From: a virus
Virus record (IMG/VR): IMGVR_UViG_3300028840_004198
Coordinates: 1-51,683 of that record
Strand: one strand, 5' to 3'
DNA: 51,683 nt
Shown: positions 1 through 6,886 of the stretch, one piece after another
How positions within the stretch are numbered: position 1 is the first letter of the stretch
Layout of the letters: the number at the start of each line of letters is the position of its first letter
Notes under the pieces: generated by a model
What the model was told of the DNA's origin: nothing
Database searches by the model: none
The model's input: only the letters and a program-made list of their open reading frames with translations
Program-made: the position numbers and the translations under genes

Positions 1-1
1 G

Positions 2-1540
2 GGCGGCTGCATCGTTCGCGGTCTCTGGATCGAGGACGACGGGACGATCAACGGCAAGTTCGAGGTCGTCGAGGAGGCCGACGCGGGTCGCAACCTCGCC
101 GCGTTCCTGCGGCGGGGTGCGGCCATCGGCATGTCCAGCCGGGGCATGGGCTCCACGTCCACCGGCCCCCGGGGCTGGGACATGGTCGGCGAGGACTTCA
201 AGCTCAACACGTGGGACTTCGTGGCCGATCCGGCCTGCCACGACGCCTATCCGTCCGTGATCTCCGAGGACACGGACGGCGAGGGCAAGCCCACCGGCAA
301 GCTCGTGGTGGACCCGAAGGAGGTCACCGAGACGATGCTGCGCCAGCACTTCCCGGACGCGGTTCGCGTGATCGAGCAGCACGCGATGCGGGTGGCCTCG
401 GAGACTGCGGCCGAGGACACCGACGACCGGATCAACGGTGAGGTCGAGTCCCAAAAGGAGGAGATCTACAAGAAGGCGATCGACGAGCTGCGCGAGGACT
501 TCGCGGCCAAGCTCGTCCGCGCGCTGGCCGAGATGCGCACGAAGGTCGAGGAGGAGGTCCGCAGCGACTTCGCGAGCGATCCCGAGACGGCCGGCGCGAA
601 GCTGGCGCTCAAGAAGATCGCCGAGATGGTCAACCCCTACGCCCCGTCGCCCGACGAGAAGAAGGTCTTGGACGAGAAGGATGCCAAGATCGAGGAGCTG
701 TCCCGGGCAGCGGACGAGCAGGAGCAGAAGGCCAAGGACGCGGAGTCTCGCGTCGTGCACGTCGAGGAGAAGACACGCCAGCTGGCGTTCCAGCTCTACG
801 TGGAGCAGATGATCGGCGGACGCGAGGATCGAGAGAGCGTCCGCGACCTGATCGGCGACATCGCTGCGTGCAACACCGCCGAGGAGCTGAAGACAAGAGT
901 CGAGTCAGCGCTGACCTCGATCGAGGAAGCACAGATGTCGGCGAAGACCGCCGCGAACGAGGAGGCCGGGACCGCGATCCGCCTCGCGGAGGAGAGGGCG
1001 TCCGAGGCCGAGTACGCGCTCGCCCAGGCAGAGGCGCGTGAGAAGCGCTACCGGTCCGAGGTCACCAAGAGGTTCGAGGCCCTGGAGGAGCGTCTGACGT
1101 CCGCTCTCGAGAGCAAGGACGAGGAGGTCCGGGACGCGCGGGCGCGGATCGAGGAGCAGGCCGACATGCTCGAGCGGGCTGTCACGGCCGGCACCAGGGC
1201 CAAGCTCCTGGCATACGCGAGCGACCGGACGATCGGTCACCCGAACCGTGAGTCGATCATGGAGGACGTTCGCAACGACGAGCTGACCTCCACCAGGGAG
1301 ATCGACGCCGCCGCGTCTCGGTCGGAGATCCGGGCGCAGGAGCCCGGCGGTCCCATGGAGCGCGTGCGCAGGTCCATGAGCGCCGGCCGCGAGCACATCA
1401 CCGAGGACGAGCGGCGAGCGTTCGAGGAGAGCGAACAAGCAGAACTTCTCGCCGGCGACGCAGCATCCCAGGACTTGGCGTTCCTGGGGACGTCGCTGGT
1501 CGAGCAAGAGCGACTGGCCGGGCGGATGCACCGGCACTAG
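2..1540 (+). CDS. Prohead protease fused to scaffold/core protein (5' partial)
   Basis: The reading frame is open from base 2, so the gene begins outside the window; 512 residues are visible. The first ~80 resemble the end of a T4 gp21/U9-type prohead serine protease: AIGMSSRGMGS carries the candidate nucleophile serine and is followed by TWDFVADPACHDA, a spacing typical of the family. The remaining ~400 residues are very rich in Glu, Lys, Ala and Arg, with long heptad-like stretches, as in phage scaffold or core proteins. This looks like a protease-scaffold fusion that builds the prohead and later matures it. The stop lies 12 bases before the capsid gene. The catalytic His/Asp region is not visible, so the protease call rests on the C-terminal motif and context. 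Confidence 0.8.
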   Translation, partial: GGCIVRGLWIEDDGTINGKFEVVEEADAGRNLAAFLRRGAAIGMSSRGMGSTSTGPRGWDMVGEDFKLNTWDFVADPACHDAYPSVISEDTDGEGKPTGKLVVDPKEVTETMLRQHFPDAVRVIEQHAMRVASETAAEDTDDRINGEVESQKEEIYKKAIDELREDFAAKLVRALAEMRTKVEEEVRSDFASDPETAGAKLALKKIAEMVNPYAPSPDEKKVLDEKDAKIEELSRAADEQEQKAKDAESRVVHVEEKTRQLAFQLYVEQMIGGREDRESVRDLIGDIAACNTAEELKTRVESALTSIEEAQMSAKTAANEEAGTAIRLAEERASEAEYALAQAEAREKRYRSEVTKRFEALEERLTSALESKDEEVRDARARIEEQADMLERAVTAGTRAKLLAYASDRTIGHPNRESIMEDVRNDELTSTREIDAAASRSEIRAQEPGGPMERVRRSMSAGREHITEDERRAFEESEQAELLAGDAASQDLAFLGTSLVEQERLAGRMHRH

Positions 1541-1552
1541 AGGAGGTAGCCG

Positions 1553-2986
1553 ATGTTCACGGCTCGAGGACTGTTAGCCGAGAACCTCGGAGAGTCGACT
1601 GCCATCGCGGACGAGCCGGCCGTCAGCCGGTACGTGCGCAAGTGGCACAAGATGCTCCGGGGTCTCAACGAGGAGATGGGTCCGGGCTACGCGCCGGCCC
1701 ACGTCAACTACGTGCGGGGTCTGACGGCCCTGATGATCGAGCAGGAGGTTCGTCACCTCAAGCGGCTCAACGAGGAGACTCGCGCTCTCTCGGTCGGGCC
1801 GTTCATGAAGTACGTCCTGCCCGTCATCCGCAGGACCGCCATCCGCCTGGTCGCGACGCAGATCGCGTCGGTCCAGCCGATGACCGGCCCGATCGGCGGC
1901 ATCGCGTTCTACCGGCCACGGTACGCGTCGGACAAGGGTTCCGTCGCCGCCATGACCGAGATGAACAAGGTGCTGAACAAGTGGTACAGCTCCAACTTCG
2001 TGGACGGCGAGCCGTTCGGGACCGGCGACGGCGGCACGGTCGTCTTCTCCCGCAACCTCGCGTGGCCCCGCCCCCGGCAGGCCACCGTCGTCGTGAAGGT
2101 GAACGGTACCGTCAACGCGACCGACAACGGCGCGGGCGCGTTCACCGTCGTCGCCGGCACGCTGATGGCCGGCGGCGCTGGCACGGTCAACTACGCGTCG
2201 GGCCAGATGTCGCTCACGTTCGGCACCGCGCCGGCGTCCGGTGACGTCATCACGGTCGAGTACCGCTACGACAACGAGCTGAACGCTCGGATCCCGGAGG
2301 TCCAGCTGGACATCCAGATCAAGAGCATCGAGGCCGAGAGCCGCAAGCTCAAGAGCCTCGCCAGCGTCGAGGCGGCGGACGACCTCCGCGCGCTGTGGGG
2401 TCGCGACATCGACGCCGACCTGGTCGCGCAGATGTCCGACGAGATGGTGGCGGAGATCGACCGCGAGATCGCGGGTACCGCGCTCAACGCCGTCGAGCCG
2501 ATCGCCGTCGTCAAGTGGGACCGGGCGACGCCCTCGGGCGTCAGCGATCCCGAGCACCTCAAGTCGCTCGTGATCCGCATGTCCCGCGCCTCCCACATCG
2601 TGCACCGTCGCACGCAGCGGGCGCCCTGCAACTGGGCGATCACGTCGTCGGAGGTCGCCAGCCTCCTCGACAACATCGATGGCTTCTCGGCCGTCGAGGA
2701 GGGTCACGTCTACCAGGGCGGGATCCTCAAGCAGGGCGTGCTCAAGAGGAAGTGGCTGATCTTCGTCGATCCGCTCTTCCCGGCCAACCAGATCCTCATG
2801 GGATACCAGGGGCCGAGCATCCTCGACACCGGGCTCATCTACAGCCCGTACATCCCGATGGAGATCACCCCGAACTTCATCGACCCGAATGACCTGAGCC
2901 TCCGTCGCGCGGTCCGTACGCGCCACAAGATCACGCTCACCCGGGCGGAGTTCTTCGCGCGCGTGGAAGTGGACAATTTGCTCTAG
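1553..2986 (+). CDS. Major capsid protein, T4 gp23-like HK97 fold
   Basis: A 477-aa protein forming the icosahedral head. The segment VQPMTGPIGGIAF (residues 107-119) matches the hallmark VQPM-SPTG region of gp23-type capsid proteins, and the C-terminal half has the usual HK97-fold composition. An LAE tripeptide at residues 8-10 could be a processing site for the upstream protease, since T4 gp21 cleaves after (I/L)-x-E; this is inference. Residues ~177-239 are an inserted Gly/Thr/Val-rich beta module also found in the sheath and a fibre. The start follows a good GAGGAGG-like ribosome site. It is shorter than T4 gp23 (521 aa). A terminator follows the stop. Confidence 0.93.
   Translation: MFTARGLLAENLGESTAIADEPAVSRYVRKWHKMLRGLNEEMGPGYAPAHVNYVRGLTALMIEQEVRHLKRLNEETRALSVGPFMKYVLPVIRRTAIRLVATQIASVQPMTGPIGGIAFYRPRYASDKGSVAAMTEMNKVLNKWYSSNFVDGEPFGTGDGGTVVFSRNLAWPRPRQATVVVKVNGTVNATDNGAGAFTVVAGTLMAGGAGTVNYASGQMSLTFGTAPASGDVITVEYRYDNELNARIPEVQLDIQIKSIEAESRKLKSLASVEAADDLRALWGRDIDADLVAQMSDEMVAEIDREIAGTALNAVEPIAVVKWDRATPSGVSDPEHLKSLVIRMSRASHIVHRRTQRAPCNWAITSSEVASLLDNIDGFSAVEEGHVYQGGILKQGVLKRKWLIFVDPLFPANQILMGYQGPSILDTGLIYSPYIPMEITPNFIDPNDLSLRRAVRTRHKITLTRAEFFARVEVDNLL
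2081..2269 (+). repeat. Beta-rich insertion module, capsid copy
   Basis: This codes for capsid residues ~177-239, with the pattern DNGAG, then GTVNYASGQMSLTF, then VITVEYRY. The same pattern (DDG-GN, GTI-YATGAM, then a hydrophobic strand ending AxY) occurs in the sheath (13229-13471 and 13820-13980) and a collagen-like fibre (35106-35339). It is probably an Ig-like surface domain; the fold is inferred. Confidence 0.6.
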
Positions 2987-3016
2987 CCCTCGGGCTAGAC
3001 CAGCTGTCAGCGGAGG

Positions 3017-3043
3017 GGGCGGCGACTTCGGTCGTCGCCCTTT
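3017..3043 (+). terminator. Intrinsic terminator after the capsid gene
   Basis: A 10-bp stem, GGGCGGCGAC with GTCGTCGCCC (one G-U pair), is closed by a TTCG tetraloop and followed directly by TTT. It lies 31 bases after the capsid stop codon. It should end plus-strand head transcription before the minus-strand CRISPR array, which argues against the array being read from the plus strand. Confidence 0.8.
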
Positions 3044-3067
3044 CTGCATCAGGGCGCGGGTTCCGAA

Positions 3068-3108
3068 GCGGGCGGCGGCGATGCGGAGGTAGCCGCCTTA
3101 CCGCCCGC
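3068..3108. repeat. Nested inverted repeat at the distal end of the CRISPR array
   Basis: Outer arms GCGGGCGG (3068-3075) and CCGCCCGC (3101-3108) are perfectly complementary. Inner arms GGCGGC (3074-3079) and GCCGCC (3092-3097) can also pair. The structure starts 12 bases beyond the last repeat on the array's transcribed strand. No T-run follows on that strand, so terminator function or 3'-end protection is only a possibility. Confidence 0.45.
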
Positions 3109-3120
3109 CTACATGAATCT

Positions 3121-3507
3121 GTCGGAACCACAAACCCGTTCCGATGGGACCGCGAGGACGTGGTGGAGGTCGAGATCGGCGACTACTTCTGCTACGTCGG
3201 AACCACAACCCGTTCCGATGGGACCGCGAGCCACAAGCACCTGGGGACCTGCATTTACCTGTGTCGGAACCACAACCCGTTCCGATGGGACCGCGAGCCA
3301 CAAGCACCTGGGGACCTGCATTTACCTGTGTCGGAACCACAAACCCGTTCCGATGGGACCGCGAGTGGAGCGCGGCGGGCCGGGAAGGGACTCTGGTGCG
3401 TGTCGGAACCACAACCCGTTCCGATGGGACCGCGAGAGCGAAGGCTCTGTAGAAGCGTTCCCAGTCCACGTTGTCGGAACCACAACCCGTTCCGATGGGA
3501 CCGCGAG
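3121..3507 (-). CRISPR. CRISPR array, 6 repeats and 5 spacers, linked to a Cas12-like gene
   Basis: Repeats lie at 3121-3156, 3196-3230, 3263-3297, 3330-3365, 3402-3436 and 3473-3507. Four are 35 nt; those at 3121 and 3330 are 36 nt through one extra base. Spacers are 39, 32, 32, 36 and 36 nt. The two 32-nt spacers (3231-3262 and 3298-3329) are identical, indicating a repeat-spacer duplication. On the minus strand the repeat begins CTCGCGGTCCCA and ends in a perfect 7-bp hairpin, TCGGAAC with GTTCCGA, plus one C. The length variation falls in the 8/9-nt loop and leaves the stem intact. A 3' hairpin next to the spacer is the usual crRNA handle of tracr-independent type V systems. The array begins 10 bases after the effector stop codon on the same strand, so effector and array can share a transcript. 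Confidence 0.95.
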
Positions 3508-3517
3508 AGCATCTCTC

Positions 3518-5482
3518 CTAAGCCGTCTGTCGATCACCGCTTGCACGCGTCGTTTCGAGCGCCTCCTTCCTGCGCCGCGATCGACGCATCTCGCGGTTCT
3601 CTACCTGTGGATAAGTCATTCGGGCGGCTGGCGCGAGCGGTGGCCGGGTCCAGTCAACCGCCACGCCGCTCGCGGCGAGAATGTTCCGGGCCGCGTTCAC
3701 GTCCCGATCCCAGAGCACTCCGCAGTGCTTGCACGTGTGCTCCAGCTCACCGGGGTTCTCCCACTTCCTCTCGGTCTTCCCGCAGACGTGGCACCGCTTG
3801 GTCGTCCACTTCGGGTTCTTCTTGTCCAGCTGCCGCGCCGCATCCTTGAGCGCGCCGACCAGGTGCGAGCACGCCGCGTCTCCCTTGTGCCTCTTGACCC
3901 TGGAGTAGGTGCCGTCATCGATCGAGGCCGGCGGGAGCTTCTGGACCGCACTCAGGTCAAACTCCTCGACCACGATTCGGCCGTAGCGGCTGGTGAGCAT
4001 CGCGGCAAATCGCCGGTAGAGATCCTTGCGCGAGCCCTGGAGCTGGCTGCGGAGGTTCACCTCCTCGCACCAGATGTGCTTGTCGCGCTTACGCCACTCC
4101 TCCAGGCGGATGGACATGGCGACGTGAGCCGGGTTGGCGCCCGGATCGGCGGCCAGATCATCGCGCCAGCGCATGGAGAGCGCGGCCAGCCTTCCCTTGT
4201 CGCGCCACGAGTGCATCGTCTTGATCGCCTGTACGACGTAGTCGGACAGCTCCCCGCGCCGCGATCGGAACCACGGCAGGACCAGGGATACGATCTCGTT
4301 GAACAGCACGTCGCGCTCCCGCTGGTCGAGCCGGACGGAGTACATCTCGTCCAGCCACCACTTGGGCAAGCACAGCTCGCCCTCGGCTCCGTCCGATCCG
4401 GCCCACACGGCGACGCGTAGGCGATCGGGGAACCATCGCCAGCCGATGTCGATCGCGGCCGTGCCGGTCGTGGCGACGCGCGGGTGCAGCCAGGAGTCGT
4501 CGCCTTTCTTCCCCCGCTCCAGCGAGAAGCGTACAGACCAGTGGTAGCGGTTGCCGACCCGGAATCGGTGCAAGTAGCACCGCTTGATCTTGGCATCGGC
4601 GGGGATCTCGCGATGGTAGGTGATCGGCACCTCGGCCCAAATCGGCTTGCCGTCCTCGTCTGACATGCACCGGAGATGCAGGATGGCGGTCCCCAGCTTG
4701 CGCATGGGGTAGCCGTCTTCGTCGAGTCTGAGTTTGTTCCTCGCGGCCTCGGCCGGCTCGACCTTGCGCTTCCTCGCCCCCTGGACCCATACGCCTTCCG
4801 GGCGCAGCTCCAGGCGCGCTTGGTTGTTCTCGCCGCCAAGCAGCTGCTCAACGGTCAACCCCCCTGGGATCTGAACGCTGATGGTCGCTTCGCTGTCGCG
4901 CCACTTCTTGAAGCGGCGCAGCTTGGCGCGTTTGCCGGTCTGCTCGTTTCGGGTGCACCAGTAGAGCCCGCAGGCATCTTCCGCGCGAGTCGTCTCCCTC
5001 TTCGCCATGTCGTCAGCGGCCTCGACAACCGCTTTCAGCGCGGGGTCTTTCTTGAGGAGCTTCCTGCGGAGTTTCTTGAGAGCGGTCCTGCCCTCGTCGA
5101 TCCTCTTGCGAACGGTGTCGAGTTCCGAAGACAGCGGGGAGTGTCGCCCCAGCCGTTTGCGGCTGGCGCTGTTCTGTTGCCGGATCTGCGCCTCCAGTTT
5201 GTCGCGCCGCTGGTGCAGAGCCGCCAGATCAGCAGTGGCTTTCTTGTACGACTGGTGCTCGCCGAGCGCGGCCGTGATCATCTCGCTTCGGGCTCGGTTG
5301 ATGCACGTCAGCACGTTGCGCAGGTCGTGAGCACCGCGCATCTCATCGAGCACCTTGTCCAGATTGGCGATCGGCTCGTGCGCGCCGTACCTGTAGTTCC
5401 GGCAGTTGCCGGTGGCCTTGGGCGGCGGCTTCCCTTTCCTGGCTGCGGCTACCTTGGGGTTTCGTCTTCGCGCTGCTCCCAC
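3518..5482 (-). CDS. Compact Cas12-like type V CRISPR effector (RuvC nuclease)
   Basis: A 654-aa protein, between TnpB (~400 aa) and large Cas12a-class effectors (~1,300 aa). The basic N-terminus and helical first half would bind crRNA and target. Split RuvC motifs are present: AIDIGWR (Asp345), IVVEEFDL (Glu506 or Glu507) and DRDVNAARNIL (Asp594, less likely Asp592). A four-cysteine zinc finger (Cys564, Cys567, Cys584, Cys587) sits between RuvC-II and RuvC-III, as in TnpB and Cas12. All three acidic positions are kept, so a nuclease is possible. The GTG start has AGGAGG six bases upstream, and a TAGAAC -10 box lies just before. No cas1, cas2 or cas4 is present. Subtype cannot be fixed by eye; candidates are V-U/V-M-like or phage Cas12j-like. 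An enlarged TnpB is the alternative, but the adjacent array makes Cas12 far likelier. Confidence 0.9.
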   Translation of the reverse strand: MGAARRRNPKVAAARKGKPPPKATGNCRNYRYGAHEPIANLDKVLDEMRGAHDLRNVLTCINRARSEMITAALGEHQSYKKATADLAALHQRRDKLEAQIRQQNSASRKRLGRHSPLSSELDTVRKRIDEGRTALKKLRRKLLKKDPALKAVVEAADDMAKRETTRAEDACGLYWCTRNEQTGKRAKLRRFKKWRDSEATISVQIPGGLTVEQLLGGENNQARLELRPEGVWVQGARKRKVEPAEAARNKLRLDEDGYPMRKLGTAILHLRCMSDEDGKPIWAEVPITYHREIPADAKIKRCYLHRFRVGNRYHWSVRFSLERGKKGDDSWLHPRVATTGTAAIDIGWRWFPDRLRVAVWAGSDGAEGELCLPKWWLDEMYSVRLDQRERDVLFNEIVSLVLPWFRSRRGELSDYVVQAIKTMHSWRDKGRLAALSMRWRDDLAADPGANPAHVAMSIRLEEWRKRDKHIWCEEVNLRSQLQGSRKDLYRRFAAMLTSRYGRIVVEEFDLSAVQKLPPASIDDGTYSRVKRHKGDAACSHLVGALKDAARQLDKKNPKWTTKRCHVCGKTERKWENPGELEHTCKHCGVLWDRDVNAARNILAASGVAVDWTRPPLAPAARMTYPQVENREMRRSRRRKEALETTRASGDRQTA

Positions 5483-5506
5483 GCTTCGCCTCCTGGTCGC
5501 ATCGAC

Positions 5507-5512
5507 GTTCTA
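5507..5512 (-). promoter_or_regulatory. Putative -10 box of the effector-array transcript
   Basis: On the minus strand the sequence reads GGGTAGAAC, the same nine bases that flank the divergent promoter at 6459-6505. TAGAAC fits a TAnnnT-type -10 box. Initiation about seven bases on would give a ~18-nt leader containing the AGGAGG ribosome site before the GTG start at 5482. No clear -35 box is seen. Confidence 0.5.
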
Positions 5513-5522
5513 CCCGGCTCTC

Positions 5523-6452
5523 CTAGATCTCGAACTCCCGCCGGCGCTCCAGCTCCCGGTCGATCGCGGGAGCCGCGCGCTTCCAGTCGTCGATGTGCAT
5601 GAAGTGGTGCGAGAAGAACCCCGGCATTCCGTTGATCGAGCGCGGGCCGGCCTTGCTGAACCACTCCCACACGACCGCGACCTTCTCCGCGTAGTCCTTC
5701 GGCGGCGGCGGACCGAGCATCAGGCACATGAAGACCATCGAGGTGTCCCGTCCCCACCGCTCCTGCGCGCGCTGGATCTCTTCTGGGGATTCAGCCCGAG
5801 CCACCATCTCCCAGGACGGAATGTGCCGATCCGAGTAGACGCTGCCGTCGAGGAAGCCGAGCACGAACTCGCGTAGCGCCTCCTCGGACAGCCGCGCCGG
5901 CTCGAGCGGCCACGTGCGCTCCATCACCGCCGCGCGGAAGCAGCGACGGCACAGCTTCAGCTCGGCGGCCTTCTCGTAGGCTTCGTCCGGCAGCTCGCGG
6001 TCCGCGAGCGGCTCGCTGCGGTCGCTGCGGTCCAGGGCCAGCGCGGTGTCCTCGATCAGATTCTTCCACAGCTCGTCGGAGCAGAGCCCGCGCTGGTGCA
6101 CGCGAACCGGGTCCACGGTGGTCTTCGGACTGTGGAGCGTCCACGGCCTGGTGCTGATGTCGATCTTCCAGTCGCCGCAGTAGGTCGACTTGGGGGCGCC
6201 ACGGCCACCCTCGTACTGCTCGATCAGGTGGGACAGGTGCATGACGATCGGAGCCAGTTCCGCCAGCTGATCGACACCTGACGCGAGTTTCATGAGCGGG
6301 CTGACGGGCACGTGCTTCTCGAGCTGGAGCCGGCCGATCGCGTCGTAGGGCCGGACCACCTGAGAGGCGCCGTCAGCGCAGACCCGGCCGCGCTGGCGGA
6401 CGCCGTTCTTGTCGTGCCAGTAGACCTCGGTACCGATTTCCAGCTCGCTCAT
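5523..6452 (-). CDS. Hypothetical protein upstream of the Cas12-like gene
   Basis: A 309-aa protein of no family I recognise. It is soluble in character, rich in Trp, Glu and Arg, with a CRRC pair near the middle and no obvious membrane segment. The first ~50 residues (IGTEVYWHDKNGVRQRGRV) look like a small SH3-like beta barrel of the sort that opens many phage accessory proteins. It ends 40 bases before the effector start, and a GGGTAGAAC box lies in that gap, so the two are probably separate transcripts on one strand. Its own TAGAAC box ends exactly six bases before the ATG with no Shine-Dalgarno, suggesting a leaderless mRNA. Linkage to the CRISPR cassette raises an accessory role, but nothing in the sequence proves it. 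Confidence 0.7.
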   Translation of the reverse strand: MSELEIGTEVYWHDKNGVRQRGRVCADGASQVVRPYDAIGRLQLEKHVPVSPLMKLASGVDQLAELAPIVMHLSHLIEQYEGGRGAPKSTYCGDWKIDISTRPWTLHSPKTTVDPVRVHQRGLCSDELWKNLIEDTALALDRSDRSEPLADRELPDEAYEKAAELKLCRRCFRAAVMERTWPLEPARLSEEALREFVLGFLDGSVYSDRHIPSWEMVARAESPEEIQRAQERWGRDTSMVFMCLMLGPPPPKDYAEKVAVVWEWFSKAGPRSINGMPGFFSHHFMHIDDWKRAAPAIDRELERRREFEI

Positions 6453-6458
6453 GGTGAC

Positions 6459-6505
6459 GTTCTACCCAGGGTTCAGCTCCGACTGTCGGAAGACCCGGGT
6501 AGAAC
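6459..6505. promoter_or_regulatory. Divergent promoter with nested palindromic operator
   Basis: Outer arms GTTCTACCC (6459-6467) and GGGTAGAAC (6497-6505) are perfect inverted repeats. Each outward end supplies a TAGAAC -10 box, one facing the gene ending at 5523 and one facing the gene starting at 6524. Inside is a 13-base palindrome, TCCGACTGTCGGA (6478-6490), nearly concentric with the outer arms. A dimeric regulator bound in the centre could control both directions. No regulator can be assigned from sequence alone. Confidence 0.6.
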
Positions 6506-6523
6506 TGACCCGAGGAGAATCAA

Positions 6524-6886
6524 ATGTCTAGCAGGGAGCCTCATCCACTGGTCGTAGCCATCTACAAGGAGCGTCTCAAGCTGGGGAATTGGTCGACTTC
6601 CTCGCATATGACTCCCGGTGGACTGCTGATGGACGGCCAGCACCGCATGACTGCGGCCACCGGCGGTACCGGTGCCCACGAGCACGAGCACATCTATCCC
6701 GGCGACCTGGTGACCGACCGATCAGGCCGTCTTGGACAGGTGGAGGACATCTTCTTCAACGAAGATGACGAGATGATCTGCGCTCGTCTCCGTTGGGTTC
6801 GCGGCGGCGGCGACCCGATCGTGCCGTTTTATGAACTAGAGATCACTGACCCGGTGACCGGGCTCGGTCGACTCGCGGACTGCTAA
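6524..6886 (+). CDS. Small hypothetical protein with a DGQHRM motif
   Basis: A 120-aa protein, the only plus-strand gene in the accessory island. GGLLMDGQHRMTAA (residues ~32-45) resembles the DGxHR box of ParB/Srx-type and related phage proteins, but the rest of such a domain is not evident. The second half, GDLVTDRSGRLGQVEDIFF, has the look of a small beta barrel. A GAGGAG ribosome site precedes the ATG and a TAGAAC -10 box lies at 6500-6505. Its TAA abuts the stop codon of the convergent gene with no base between them. Function unknown. Confidence 0.65.
   Translation: MSSREPHPLVVAIYKERLKLGNWSTSSHMTPGGLLMDGQHRMTAATGGTGAHEHEHIYPGDLVTDRSGRLGQVEDIFFNEDDEMICARLRWVRGGGDPIVPFYELEITDPVTGLGRLADC

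Noticed and set aside
1574-3049. 491-residue minus-strand open frame opposite the capsid gene
   Set aside because: Antisense shadow of a well-identified capsid protein, with Arg/Asp/Val-biased composition.
3157-3472. Self-targeting by the spacers within this window
   Set aside because: The peptides coded by two spacers do not appear in the proteins here; a full nucleotide search was not possible, so this is only a partial check.
3121-3507. Array treated as a simple tandem repeat or iteron origin
   Set aside because: Spacers are unique apart from one duplicate, lengths are in the CRISPR range and the array abuts a Cas12-like gene.
3121-3507. Plus-strand transcription of the array
   Set aside because: A strong terminator (3017-3043) blocks read-through from the capsid gene, the effector is on the minus strand, and the hairpin would then lie at the 5' end of the repeat.
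3113-4420. Long plus-strand open frame running through the CRISPR array and the effector gene
   Set aside because: Its first part is translated repeat and the rest is antisense to the RuvC effector; the effector has clear motifs and a ribosome site.
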